DNA of 64,000 bases, taken from positions 18,598,066 through 18,662,065 of the forward strand of contig OY776124.1 of assembly GCA_963675135.1 (NCBI GenBank). Reading direction: 5' to 3'. Origin of the DNA: Galeopsis tetrahit. Taxonomy: Eukaryota > Streptophyta > Magnoliopsida > Lamiales > Lamiaceae. The notes under the pieces are model-generated. The model ran no database searches, was not told the DNA's origin, and worked only from the letters and a program-made list of their open reading frames with translations. This document shows, piece by piece, positions 11,337 to 23,022 of this stretch; the first letter of the stretch is position 1; every line of letters starts with the position of its first letter. A program made the translations under genes and the position numbers.

Positions 11337-14300
11337 ATGTCAATTCGATCTATTTTCGATGTGAGCACCAACATTCAGGCACCATTCGATCTAGGCAGAT
11401 ACATCAACGACAACAAGGTGCATGTTGATCCGTCTGTGTTCTTCAAAGGAAATCACAAAGAGGGTAATGCAAAAATCTTGACCAAATGCACTAGATGCGG
11501 TCTAAAACCCTACTTGGAGGCGTTTCCTCAAGTCGTTTTGGAGGAAGAAGTACTAGAATTCTATGCCAACGCCAACAGACGAGGAGATGTAATCGAATCA
11601 TTTATTGGTGGAAGTCGAGTGGAAATCACTCGAGAAGTTCTATTTGAAAGATTGAAGCTGCCCATCGGAACGATTGATGTGGAAAAATATGCTGAAGGTC
11701 AGGAGATGAGGTATTTGAGCATCTTCTGTGGTAAGAAGATGAGGCTTAAACCAGATGGGAAGGCTCCTGCCGTCAAGAAGTCCGAACTATTGGAAAAATA
11801 TCGCACTCTACTGGACATAGCAAGCAAGATTCTTCTGTGTGCCACCGGGTCTCATGATTCAGTTACCCAGTCCAAGACTCGGGTAATGGCAGCGATATTT
11901 GATGGAATTACTGAGGGTAATTGGTTTAAACTGATAGCTGACCGGATGATGTACTTCGAAAGAAGTGTTAGAGTGGACATTGATACTCGCAATTGGGTGG
12001 TATCACATGTGGTTGGATATGGTAACAAGTTGAGTATTTTGCTCCCTCAACTGATGCCAAACAAGACTGATTGGAGCAAGGGAAAGCCTTTTCATCCTCT
12101 TAAGTTTTATCTGAAGATAGAGGCGATGAAGAAGCAGGCTGCTGCAAGGCCGGCTGCCCCAAGACGAGTTCAGTATGATGATTCAGATGTGTTGCCGTAT
12201 GCTAACTCATCCAGTTCTTCACAAGCTGGGTCTGAAGAGGAAGAATCAGAGGAAGTTGTGAAAGTCGAGTCCAGTGCAGATGACTCAGAGAAGACTCAGT
12301 CAGATGAAGAGTCGCAACAGGAGAAAGAGTTGAGTGATCAAATTCCTGAAATGTATACTCTCGTAAGAGTTGAATCGCCTACTCGTCCAGACGAGTCGAG
12401 TTCGCAGGTTGGCACCTCTACTCAATCTGTTTCAATTCCTCTCTCTCTCCCTTCTATTCGAACCAAGGCTAGGTCACATCGATCTAGACCTCGACCTGTA
12501 CCCACAACCTCTCAAGTACTGGCAGCATTACCGCTTAGGGCCAGTCATCCTGAAAACACTCCCATAAAGGATACAACTGATACTTCGACAGTTGTCACAC
12601 CAAACCAAGATACATTAGAGCCCCCAGAAACCACAGTCCATATTCCCTCTACCTCAACAGAAAATGTTGAACCCTCTAACCCATCTACTTCAGACAAGAT
12701 GCCAGTTGCCACTGCAACAACTGAGACAGGGACCCCACCTGCTCAGACCCCGTCTGATGTTAGATTTAATTCCCTGGTATATTATCCTATGTGTTTGAGG
12801 GAGAAGCGAATTCGTGCCCGGGTGACCAAGAATTTGAAGAGGAAGCTCTCAACTCTCGAGGTTGACTACGAGTCAGAGCGGTTTGAGAAACTTCTCAGGA
12901 TATGCACCTGGTTTGCACTTAAGAAATCATCAACCGACGATCTTTTCGAGGTTATTCAAGGCATGGGAGGAATCTCCAATTTTATGGATTGGGAGATGGA
13001 ACAAAAAGAGAACAGTGGTGTTCAAGACCACTCAGAATTATTTCCTCGCAAAGCCTTAGTTGATCTTGTAAAGAGACTATTGAATATTCCTGATGGAATT
13101 TTGGTTGAAGAGTTCTCGTCTGATATTGGAACTCAGACTGAGCTAGTGGAAGAAGAGAAGGCAGAACTTGTTGATATTGCTGTTCAAACCTCGGAACCTT
13201 CTGAAGATGAGGCTGACAGTTCAGAAGAAGTTGATTCTTTTGAATTTGGAAAAGAAGATGATGAATTCATGGAAGCAGTTATGTTTAATGAAGAGGAACT
13301 TGTAGAGAAAGTTCAGGAAGATGTGGTTGTTGAAGCTTAGTCATCTACTCAAGGATTCCCTATAGGCTATCTTGCCGAGTTGAAGTCAGACTTGAAAGAA
13401 GTTGTTCATTCTGCGATAGAAGAGTTCTTGCACTCGAAAGTGAAGGATGTGTTAGTAGAACAAAATCAATCACTTGTAGATAGCTCAAGGGAATTGATTG
13501 TTGGAGAAGTCAACAAGATGGACTCAACTTTCCGCGCAGAGATGTATGCTAAAGTTGAAAGGTTTCTCCAGAATCAAGTGGATGCTTCTGAAAAGAGATC
13601 TATCTCATTTGCTAGATCGTTAGCTGAAGAGTCGAGTAAAATGGAAAGAATCTACAGGGTGAAAATTGAGATTGCTGATGAGCAAAGACGAGAAGCACAA
13701 GATCAGTTGGTGCGTTCTCAAGCTGTTCTCTCTGAGCTAACAAAGGAAAACACTCTTCTACGTCAGACAGCTACTCATTTCAAAGACGAGTTGGCCATTA
13801 ACTCAAAGAAATTGGAGTCTACTGCTGATCGTCTAGACAAGTTGAGTCGTGATCAGACCCATCAAAGACAGATAGAGCTAGCTGCTGAAGCAGTAAAGGA
13901 AGAAATGACTCGCTTTACTAGTCTTTTCACTCTTAAGGCACATGATGAAGCCAAAAAGGGGGAAGAGGCAAGTAGAGTGGAGAAAGTTAGCTTGTCTAAG
14001 GTGAGTGCTGAACCAGAAGAGAAGGATGCTGCTACTGCTATGCAAGAGCTAAGGAGGCCTAAAAGGAGGCTTGTTAAAACTGCAGAGCTGGAGCAAGCTG
14101 AAGTTGATGAGCTCAAAAGATTGGAGAAGGGCAAGAATGTTGCATCTCCAGAAGCTGAGATTCAGACCAGACGGTCTAAGAGGAAGATAGCTTTTGAAGA
14201 AACTGAAGAAATTACTGCAGTTGAGAAGAAGCAAAAGATTGCTGATCCTCATGATGAAAGTCATTATGCGAACAAGAAGAAAATTGAAAAGCATATTGAA

Positions 14301-14756
14301 AGATTGCAGAAGCTGAAGGCTGATGAAGAAGAGGTAGAAGACCAGTTCATTGACTATTTCATTGACAAAGAGCATCGTCAAGAATGGCTCAAAGTAAAGA
14401 GGCAATGGGAACTAGATCACTGGATTATTCGGAAGTATGGAGAGTCTGAAAGTCAAGATGAGTTGTATGCCATGTTTGACAAATTCATGGAAGGTCAAAA
14501 CAAATTGCTTTGGAATTTGGTTATGAGGATATCAGCCGCCGCAAATTTCAACATTCTAGTACCGATCTTTCCGAAATGGAAGACACCTATGACCAGCTCA
14601 GGAAAAAGAGTTGATCTTAACCAGATCAAGAAATTCGAAGAGGAGCTGCTAGATAAAGAGAGGATTGAAGATGAAGACCATATCAGAGTTATTCACAGGA
14701 GACTCCTTGATGCATTCTGTGTTCCAAACCCAGAAGGAGGTACTCTTTCAGATTAG
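11337..14756 (+). pseudogene. Sirevirus 1 third ORF ('env-like'), one in-frame stop
   Basis: A single frame of about 1,140 codons, broken by TAG at 13338-13340. The start is placed at 11337 because ATCACCATGT fits plant initiation context. The N-terminal 250 residues form a compact, probably folded domain (VLEFYANANRRGD, EVLFERLKLPIGT) resembling domains seen in plant transposon-associated proteins. The middle is acidic and rich in Ser, Thr and Pro with basic patches. Downstream of the stop are long heptad-like helices (about 13400-13920), lysine-rich segments such as RRSKRK, and a C-terminal block ending EGGTLSD. No signal peptide or membrane segment is visible. ORFs at this place are traditionally called env-like; an envelope role is not supported by what I see. 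The ORF at 31132 is its counterpart. Confidence 0.85.
13953..13962 (+). promoter_or_regulatory. PPT-like tract inside ORF3 of Sirevirus 1
   Basis: AAAAAGGGGG within the coding region, nearly identical to the polypurine tract before the 3' LTR (14922). A matching tract lies inside the third ORF of Sirevirus 2 at 34777. It may serve as an extra plus-strand primer. Confidence 0.5.
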
Positions 14757-14921
14757 ATTATTTGCTCTGATTACTTAGTTTTATTTTGATTAAGTATGTG
14801 TAATATCTACTGATCATATTTTGAATGAATGAAAAGATACGTACTATTTTAATGTTTAATATAAGATAACTACTTAACTAGTCTACTATTATGAAAAGAT
14901 TCAAGTAGTTTTGGCTCCATC
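14757..14921 (+). other. 3' noncoding region of Sirevirus 1
   Basis: Short AT-rich stretch between the ORF3 stop and the polypurine tract. Nothing else seen. Confidence 0.6.
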
Positions 14922-14935
14922 AAAAAGGGGGAAAT
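14922..14935 (+). promoter_or_regulatory. Polypurine tract of Sirevirus 1
   Basis: AAAAAGGGGGAAAT immediately before the 3' LTR start (TGTTGGG). This is the plus-strand DNA primer. Confidence 0.93.
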
Positions 14936-16228
14936 TGTTGGGATATGAATCCTAGAACAAGTCCTAAATGTTGATGAAAGATAAAAGATGAAGTTTTGAT
15001 AAGCCAAAAGCAGACTTGAATATTTTCTAAGTGTTGACTGATCCAGTCTAGTTAGGAAGAAGTCATCTTGAACAGATCAGTAGGGTTCACATGAGTTAAC
15101 ATATGAAAAGACAAGTATGTATAATTGATATCGTATTATTACTTCATATGTGTTTATATTAACTGTTTAGATTGTTATTGAGCTATGAATAATTGTTGTA
15201 TAGAGCTCATAATTTTGAATGTAATAGATATATTCTTTGTATAGTTTTCTCAGTTGACTAAGCTTCATAACAAGAGCTTAATGTAATGTAATAGTCTTGT
15301 TAGGATTAGATGATAGGACTACATTAGTTCTATGTTGTAATCTGACGAAGTCTACTGCACAAGACAAGTAGAAGACGCAGTCTACTACTTAAGGACAAGA
15401 CAGGTGCGCGACTCAACAAGACAGGTCAACTTGAAGTTAGTTACAAAAGCGTGTTGAAGATAAAGATTGAAGAGTTAGTTAAGGAATAACTAATTAACTG
15501 AAGAAACGCGTGAAAGGATAAGAAGAATCAGTTACAAGTTAGTTTTCAAGAAAAGGTTGTTACACAACTGAAAGTTCTTGGAATTGAAAGTCTATAAATA
15601 CCACATGGTATTGATTCATTAGAGACTACTGATACTACTGCATACAAAAGCATTATTGGAGATTCAAAGAAGAAAATACTCTCAGAGATTGAAGTTCAGA
15701 AAGTGAAGCTACACAAGTCAAGTGAAGATCGAAGAAGGCTACTACTGAACAAAGAGAAGTTTTATTTTTGTTTTACTGTTTCAAGTTGCTAGATACTTGT
15801 AAATCGCTAGTAAGATCGTAGAAGCACTTGGTAGTGTTGTCGAGAAGATCTAAGTCTTATATCTTGGGACTCAAAACCACAAGAACACTCGATTGGAAGA
15901 TTTAATAAATTTCACGACTGGAGTTGTGAGAGTGGATGTAGACAAGTTGTCGAACCACTATAAAATTGTTGTGTGTTGATTTACTTTACTGTTTGTTTCA
16001 TTGATTAATTGTTTGATTGCCTATCTAAACAAGACAAGTAGAGTGTTCATAAAGAAGTTCGAATTACGAATATAAGTTGAGTATAAATTTAACTGGGCTC
16101 ATTGTTACTTTGATAATTTCCGCATTACGTATTCTGATATATTGAAAGAATTTTAAAAGTCTATTCACCCCTCCCCTCTAGACTTTTACTAGCTTACTCA
16201 ATATTATAAACTCAACTTGGGACCAACA
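14936..16228 (+). repeat. 3' LTR of Sirevirus 1
   Basis: 1,293 bp, the same length as the 5' LTR and differing at about 17 positions by eye, mostly single substitutions. TATAAATA lies at about 15593-15600. It ends GGGACCAACA and is followed by the CTTCT duplication. Confidence 0.96.
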
Positions 16229-16233
16229 CTTCT
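16229..16233. repeat. Target-site duplication of Sirevirus 1, right copy
   Basis: CTTCT, matching 3098-3102. LINE A coding sequence resumes immediately afterwards. Confidence 0.93.
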
Positions 16234-19222
16234 TGTGTGTTGAATAAATTGAGAAGTGTATTCTCATCCCACCCACTCAAGTCGGGCTTTAGTAATTCAC
16301 AGACCTGAAGGTCACTAGAATCTGTTTCGCTTCCAGGGGTAACCCAGGGATTACCACCATCATCAATCCAAGGATCTTTCCAAACCTTAATATTCCGACC
16401 ATTCCCAAGACGCCAAACCAGGCCCAGTTGGAGAATCTTCATTCCCTCAAGAATGCTACGCCATGTGTAGCTTGGATTATACCCTTCTATGGCTGAGAGA
16501 AAAGAGCCACGTCTATAATACCGCGCCTTAAGAGTTCTAGCCAAAAGACTCGTAGGGTCTTGAAGGATTCGCTACCCTTGTTTGGCCAACATCGCCTTGT
16601 TGAAAGCACCCATATCTCTGAAACCCAACCCCCCCACATACTTCGGTCTACACAATTTCTGCCAAGCCAACCAATGCACACGTCACTCCTCCTGCTGTTG
16701 GCCCCACCAAAACCGAGACATAGCTTTCTCCATTCGATCAATAATTCCTTGAGGGATACGAAACACACTCATTAAATAGATGGGTATCGATTGAGCCACC
16801 GATTTAATAAGGGTAAGTTTACCAGCTTGGGACAACATCCTACTTTTCTAGTCCTTAAGTTTCTTTTCAATTCTGTGAGCAAGAGTCCCAAAAATGCTCC
16901 CTTTCGATCTGCCCAGGTTGGTAGGAATCCCAAGATAAATCTCGTGTTTGTCAATGCGATTCACCCCAAGAGAATTTGCAAGGGACAATTGTCTCTCCAT
17001 CGTGATACCACCACTGAAGCTAATATCGGATTTAAGCAGGTTAATGCTTTGACCCGATCCCTTCTCATAAACATCAAGGATTCGACGCATGACCCCTATC
17101 TCTCTTTCATTTGCACGTCCAAAAATAATGCTGTCATCGGCGAACAACAGGTGTGAGATAGGTGGTGCTTGCCTACAGATTCAGACTCCATGTAAAGCCT
17201 CTTGATGGACACTTCTCCTGATAAGAGCCGATAAAGCTTCTGTACATAATAGAAACAAGAAAGGTGAGAGTGGATCTCCTTAACGGAGTCCACGAGATGG
17301 GTAAAAAGTGGAAGATGGTTGTCCGTTAATGAGAACAGCAAAGGAGACCGTTCTCACACAACTCATAATGACAGCAACAAGATGGGTGGGGAAGCCAAGT
17401 TTAAGAAGAACACACTCCAAAAAATCCCACTCAACTCTATCATACGCCTTACTCATATCAAGTTTGAAAGCAAAACAACCTTTTGAAGCTGAATTGGATT
17501 TCATGAAGTGAAAGATTTCATAGGCAAGAATAGCATTATTCGTTATAAGTCTTCCGGGCACAAAAGCAGATTGGCTGGGATCAATGATGGAAGGGAGGAA
17601 AGGTTTAATGCGGTTTGCGATAACTTTTGTGACAATTTTGAGGGTGACATTACAAAGGCTAATGGGGCAGAAATCGGACGGGGTTTTAGGAAATTTCTTT
17701 TTGGGAATAAGGGCAATGAATGTATGATTAAGGGAGGAGGGACTCACACCAGAATTAAGAACTTGCAACGAACAGTTAACAACATCTTGACCTACAATAC
17801 TCCAAAATTTTTGATAAAATAAAGCACACATACGATCGGGGCCGGTGATTTAGTGGGGTACATTTGAGAGAGGGCCGTAGTAATTTCTTCCCTTGTGAAT
17901 GCTCGTGATAGGTTCGCCTCCATCTCGATTGTAACCTTGCGTTCCACAGCCTCCACAGCTTCACCCATATCAAGCACCTCACTACCCGAAAACACAGCCT
18001 TGAAGTAATCAGTGAATACCTTCTCCACCTCATCCATCCTTGTTACTTTTCTGCCCACCCCATCCGTGATTTCAACAATTGATTTTCTTTTCTTTCTCCC
18101 ACTTGCCATTTGGTGAAAGTACTTTGTATTTCGATCTCCATCCCTCATCCAATTAATCCGGGATCTTTGATGCCAATAAAGTTCCTCTTTTCTGAGCAAA
18201 GCCACCAGCTTATTTTCGAGTTCACGAGCTTTTTCATGATTTTCAACACTTGGCCAGGCCTCTTGAGTCCTTTGAAGCTCCTTACTGGTTCTCTTAATTT
18301 GACAAGGAATATCTCCAAAATGAATTGAATCCCATGCCTTCAAGGATTGGCTACACGCTTCAATTTTTTCCACAAAATGTTCCACAGAAACCTGAGGACC
18401 CCAATTCCAGGCCTGTCGAATAATGTTACTGCATTCATTCTCTTGGAGCCATCTTTCTTCAAAGCGGAACAGTTTTACTCTCTTACGATCATCTTGTCTC
18501 ACATTTTTCGGCTTCCAGTCGATGAAAATTGGAGAGTGATCAGACATTACACGAGGTAGGTGGGAAACTGTATAATTTGGGAATAAGGCCGTCCATTTGT
18601 GTGTCGCGACCCCTCGGTCCAGCCGTTCTTGGATGTTATTACAACCCATTTGTTGATTCGACCAAGTAAAAGGGTTTCCGTCATAACCCAGATCGTTCAA
18701 ACCATTTCTGTCAAGACATTGGCGGAATGCTTCCATCCGATTCTCCCTTCTTAAGATGCCTCCCCGTTTTTCAGAATTGAAAAGGATCTCATTGAAATCA
18801 CCAAAACAAAGCCACGCCATATCCCTCTCAGCCGCTAAGCGATCCAACAAATCCCATGTTTTCCACTTTGTGTTATCCTCCGACCATCCATAAACTCCAG
18901 TAACTCTCCATTTTTCCAAAATCTCTCCATCTCCAACGAGAGCATCAATATGGTTCTTTGAGAACGAGACAATCTCAATGTTGTCTGATTTATTCCAAAG
19001 CAGAGCTAAACCACCACTGCGACCTCCCCCATCAATTGCACAGTCAGAACCAAAACATGAATCGAAACCTAACTTCAAACTAAAACTACGAATTTCTCTA
19101 GCAAACATCTTTGTCTCTGATAAAAAAATAAAAGTTGGGCTCTTAAGTTTGATTTCCCTTTTCAGCACATGAAATTTCCGAGGTTTCCCAAGCCCTCGGC
19201 AGTTCCATCCGATACAACTCAT
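16234..19222 (-). pseudogene. LINE A ORF2: endonuclease and reverse transcriptase
   Basis: ORF2 starts at ATG 19222 (MSCIGWNCRGLGKPRK), overlapping the ORF1 stop in an ATGA, which suggests reinitiation. The first 230 residues are an exonuclease-endonuclease-phosphatase domain (FLSETKMF, CFGDFNEILF, MSDHSPIF) that would nick target DNA. A 1-base frameshift near 17850 separates it from the RT (FKLDMSKAYDRVEW, then LLFADDSIIFG near 17150). Further damage: a TAA in the GLRxGDPLSP motif near 17281 where Gln is expected, stops at 17193 and 16848, and another near 16687. The fragment 16768-16234 continues through the RT C-terminal region. The frame continues at 3097 across the Sirevirus 1 insertion. 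Clearly dead, but every domain is recognisable. Confidence 0.92.
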
Positions 19223-20742
19223 TGGTCCCAGCAGTGGCGCTGTGGAGCGCTCACCGCCGATACATCTTTTCCTTTTGGGTCCATAGCAACTTTTGGTTTT
19301 TTCCAGATAGGGGCATGTTTATCCACTTCCATCTTATCTTCCACTTCCTCAACTGATCTCTTGCTAGGTGTGGTTTCAGTATCCGGATTCGACACCAGGG
19401 GGCCCTCTTTTCCTTTGTTCCTTGCATCTCGTTTCCATGTTGTTTTCTTTGGGTTTGGGGTGGATAGTTTAGTGTGGATGGTATCATGGGTAGGCTGAAT
19501 TGGATGTGGGGGGGTATTACGGGAGGTTTGTGTGTTTGGTATATTGGGGTTTGGGTGGGGTGTTGGGTTAGTAGAAAGTTTTAGAACAGTTTTTGTGGGG
19601 GTTTTTGATGGGGATTTAGAGTAAGCCAAACCAGAGCCTCCAAATTCCTTAGTAATGGCTTCAATGTTGGACTCGTAAAGGTTCATTTGGATTGAAGGCT
19701 GCTCCTCTAAGGCATAGTTGATGTTTGAGAGAACATGGCCTATAGGGACGGTGTGTATTCCGGATGTAGCTTCAGGGGTAGAGATCTGATCCTGGGGGAT
19801 TTGGTTTGGGTTTTTCTGAGGGATAAGGGATGAGGTTTGGGGTAGATGAATCTGGGAGGTTGGGAGATCAGTGTTTATGAGGTGATGGGTGTTGGTGGTA
19901 GAGTGGGGGTTGAGAGTTTCACCAAGAGTGAGGCGCCGAGCTACTGTAGACGTGCTCTCAACACTGTCCATAGAATCCTAAGACGAACAATTTGATTTAA
20001 ACAAGGATTTGCATTCAATTTTAGCACCTCTGGCTCTTTTGGGTGGGGATGCCTTGATACAGGGACCATAGTCCATCTCAGCTGGTGAAGGGCAAGCATT
20101 CCGGTCATAGTTGTCGCACATCCGAAAGTTATGCCCTATAATTCCACAACAAAAGCAGAAGGGTGGCAGTGATTCATATTTAATTGGCAGCCAAAGTTCC
20201 TCTTCATCCAACATAACTTTCAGACCCGGACACAGGGGTTTCGTGATGTCGATTTCTGATTTAAAACGGAAATAACTTCCGGCCATGTTTGCATTCGGAA
20301 CATCATAAACTTCTAGTTTACCCATCTTCTCCACTAGTGATATTAGGATCTCTTATGTGTAGAAATCGAGATGGATGTCATAGATACGAGTCCAAAAAGA
20401 GGCTTTCGTAACCGACACTGTAGAAGGTTGCTCAGATCCTTCCAGAGCTGCAACTGCAAAAAGGGCCCCCTCAAAATGCCATGGCTGGTTTTGGAGAACC
20501 CAGTCTCTATCCCTGATGTCATTGAAGGAGAAGATGATAAGTTTTTTACCCCATTCTCGTGCGGAAGCTTTTGTTTGAGATCTGAAAGCCTTTAACATCA
20601 CATCCATTAAGGCAAAGGTATTATAAGGTTTTCCGGTGCAAAGGCGACCCACCAAACAAATCGGAGCCCTCAAAACCTTTTTCCCCGATCTGATCTTCCT
20701 TAGATCTAAGAGTTTCTCCTTTGTGTTCTCAGAAGACGACAT
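19219..20742 (-). pseudogene. LINE A ORF1 (DUF4283-like, CCHC)
   Basis: One frame from ATG 20742 (MSSSENTKEKLLDL) to TGA 19221-19219, interrupted by stops at 20353-20355 and near 19978. The first part resembles the DUF4283 RNA-binding domain of plant LINE ORF1 (KLIIFSFNDIRDRDWVLQNQPWHF). A CCHC knuckle, CFCCGIIGHNFRMC, lies near 20160-20120. The rest is Pro/Ser/Thr-rich and low in complexity. ORF1 proteins bind LINE RNA and help target-primed reverse transcription. The stop near 19978 (TAG) sits where CAG would fit, again consistent with C-to-T change. An upstream in-frame ATG at 20829 is less likely, since it would add a hydrophobic leader not typical of ORF1. Confidence 0.88.
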
Positions 20743-21104
20743 GGAAGTGCTTGAGAAGTGAGATGTGTGATATGGGGGAGAGCTGTGAAGACCTGCAAAA
20801 AACAAATAAAACAAGAGAAAGAGAGCCAAGATATCACATCAGCGACACGGATTACGGGAGAAGAAAGAACCGTAATAAAAAAAAAAAAAAAAAAGAGGGG
20901 GGAGCAAGGAGAAGACGACGACGCTGGAACAAAAAGGGGGAAGGGGACCGGGCCTCGACGGTGACAGATTAGAACCGACGTTCTGACGCAGACACAAGAC
21001 GACGATTGTGAACCCTAACTCCTAGTAGAAGGAGGACCTGCGAATCGCACCGCTAGACGGTGAAATCGCACCTAGTACGCGCGTGAGGCGCGTAATGACT
21101 CATT
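20743..21104 (-). promoter_or_regulatory. LINE A 5' leader
   Basis: About 360 bp that are more GC-rich than the surroundings, with a homopolymer run (A's on the plus strand, 20877-20894) and several CG dinucleotides near the 5' end (21050-21095). It ends exactly at the target duplication, so the element is full length; internal LINE promoters normally lie here. Confidence 0.7.
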
Positions 21105-21121
21105 TTTAGTCAAGTATACTT
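21105..21121. repeat. Target-site duplication of LINE A, right copy
   Basis: TTTAGTCAAGTATACTT, identical to 1943-1959. Confidence 0.95.
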
Positions 21122-21392
21122 GGTTCTCAACTATGTTTGATCTTCTCAGCTGATAGTGATACTCAGTTGATCATCAGTCGATTTCCTTCTTGACTGATTC
21201 TTCTATTCGGGTCTTGGTCTTCTCTTCTTTTCTTAAGTTTGTACGCGTTTTTCCACTACATCGGCTGAGTTTTCCCCCCAGCTGATGCTGACCAAAACCT
21301 AATCTATTATAAGATGTATAATGAAGTTGTATATACAATACAACTTATCCTATTACAAGTAGATTTGGTTTATCAAAACAAAACATAAGGGA
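21122..21392 (-). mobile_element. Outer Sirevirus LTR, middle piece
   Basis: The minus-strand LTR interrupted by LINE A continues here and is cut again at 21393 by Sirevirus 2. Its sequence flows across the AGGGA duplication into 40547-40561, where the LTR start (minus strand TGTTGGGATATC) is found. Confidence 0.75.
21388..21392. repeat. Target-site duplication of Sirevirus 2, left copy
   Basis: AGGGA, repeated at 40542-40546. Confidence 0.93.
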
Positions 21393-23008
21393 TGTTGGGA
21401 ATAAAATGATTTTGATTTAGATACCAAAACCCCTGATTGATGATGTTCAGATTAGTTGAGATATGCTCAAGTTTAAAGTTCAGACAAGTTTTCCCAGAAC
21501 ACTTGAGTGAGTAGAATGCTTAAGTCAAAAATCTCAGAAATGTTGTGAGATTTTAGAGTTCAGGATAGTTGTCCAAAGCTGAATGTTAGGCAGCTTGATA
21601 TGTATTAAGTTTTCTAGGCCAAAGTTGCTGATCTTGCAAGACAAGCTATCACAGTGGACAACTAAGCTGAAGAGGTCAAGCATGCTAAGGCAATGATCAT
21701 AAATGCATATGATAAGAACAATTAAAGTACAAATGATCAAGAGCATTGAATGTCAAAGCTCACAGAAGACACATTCAATGAAGCAGTTATTGCCAATCAT
21801 GCCTGAATCTAGCATTGAAGACTTGAAGCATTAAAGAGAGAAGCATTGAATGAATGTTGGAACATTCTAAAATTGCAGCAGGAATGTTCAGGGAGCTTGT
21901 CCCATCTGACCGTTGGTTGAGTGTAGCTTTTGCCACAAATCAACCTTGGAAAATGTGCATATTTGGAATCTGACACAAGTCTTCTCAGCCGCATTTTTCA
22001 GAAGTCAACACATTCATTCAAACAACCATTGAAGAGGCCTTTTACACAGTGGATAAAAGGATGCCAAGCTTCATAGCCGTTTTAATGGTGCTGCAAATAG
22101 ACAAGTTTGAATTGCTATCCCTCCAACGGTTAGCTGCTCAAATTTGCCTATAAATACAGAAGTGATCAAGGGATTCAATAATCCAACTACAAGCTATCAA
22201 ACTATCATCAAGCTTTCAAAAGGAAACCAAGCTGTTCTTCAGAATTCCAAGTTTCCTGAATCACTTCAATTAGCTAAGTCAATCCTTGTAATCATCCAAA
22301 GCTTAGCATTGAGATATCCTAAGCCTTTATACTGTTCTTATTGTAAAGGATATCTCTACTAGTTGGAACCAAACCTCAAACCCTTATCTCATTTAGTGAA
22401 GAAAGTGTTTGTTGTAGAAGTGAGGAGTTAAGGACTGTTATTGTGAAACACAGTCTTAACTCAGAGAGATTGAGCACTAGGACTCAGATTATCCTAGGGA
22501 TCAAAACACTAAGAGAGTGTTGTTGATCAGTGCACCTTGGCACTATTAAACAAGCTAATTCCATTGTGAAGGAATTATCCTGTTCAAGCAGGGAAAGTGG
22601 ATGTAGGAGCTTGAGTCTCTGAACCACTATAAACTTGTGTGCTATTTACTTACTGCATTCTTTATTCACTTACATTCTAACTTATTTCAAAGACCAAAAT
22701 TCAGTAAGTCAAGAAAAACTGTTTTGGACAAAGTCCCTGATAATTGTATTTTTCAGAAATTAAATTGGAGTATCTCTTTGAGTCAAAGGCCAACCACATT
22801 CCGCACTAAGAAACTCTTTTAGATATTTAGCCAACTGATCACTCAATAGTAATCAGTAGGACAAGTATCTATCAAAGTTCTCACTCAGGCTAGTTGTCAG
22901 ACAACTTGCCTGATAAGACCAGTTTGTCAAAAAGAAAAGAATTTGCATACACTAGTGCATTCCCCCCCCCCCCCATACACTTGTGTTATACTCCACCAAG
23001 GACCAACA
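21393..23008 (+). repeat. 5' LTR of Sirevirus 2
   Basis: Starts TGTTGGGAATAAAATG and ends GGACCAACA. TATAAATA at 22149-22156 is the likely promoter TATA box. A run of C's at about 22964-22974 lies close to the 3' end and recurs in the other LTR. Confidence 0.95.
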
Positions 23009-23010
23009 AG

Positions 23011-23022
23011 TGGTATCAGAGC
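23011..23022 (+). promoter_or_regulatory. Primer binding site of Sirevirus 2
   Basis: TGGTATCAGAGC, two bases after the LTR end, matching initiator methionine tRNA. Confidence 0.95.

Larger units (their letters stand above)
3103..16228 (+). mobile_element. Sirevirus 1: complete Copia LTR retrotransposon
   Basis: A 13,126-bp element with two LTRs of identical length (1,293 bp), a tRNA-iMet primer site, gag, pol in integrase-RT-RNase H order (Copia type), a large third ORF and a polypurine tract, all flanked by CTTCT. The large size, the third ORF, multiple PPT-like tracts and gag and pol in different frames match the plant Sirevirus lineage. The LTRs differ at about 17 sites by my eye count (about 1.3%), implying a recent insertion. 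In-frame stops in gag and in the third ORF, plus an altered protease active site, suggest it is not autonomous. Confidence 0.97.
1960..21104 (-). mobile_element. Full-length L1-clade LINE (LINE A), split by Sirevirus 1
   Basis: A non-LTR retrotransposon on the minus strand flanked by a perfect 17-bp target duplication. Removing Sirevirus 1 and one copy of its 5-bp duplication leaves about 6.0 kb, the normal size of a complete plant L1 element. Order along the element: GC-rich 5' leader (21104-20743), ORF1 with CCHC knuckle (20742-19219), ORF2 with endonuclease and reverse transcriptase (from 19222), then after the interruption the zinc-knuckle-like region and RNase H (3097-1983), and a short A-rich tail. 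Both ORFs contain stops and frameshifts, so this copy is dead. Confidence 0.95.

Noticed and set aside
20870..21104. GC-rich CG-containing region as a host gene promoter
   Set aside because: It lies exactly at the 5' end of LINE A, inside the target duplications, so it is the LINE leader.
22960..22976. Poly-C run as a functional signal
   Set aside because: It is in both LTRs of Sirevirus 2 but with different lengths; probably a slippage-prone homopolymer whose exact length may be a sequencing error.
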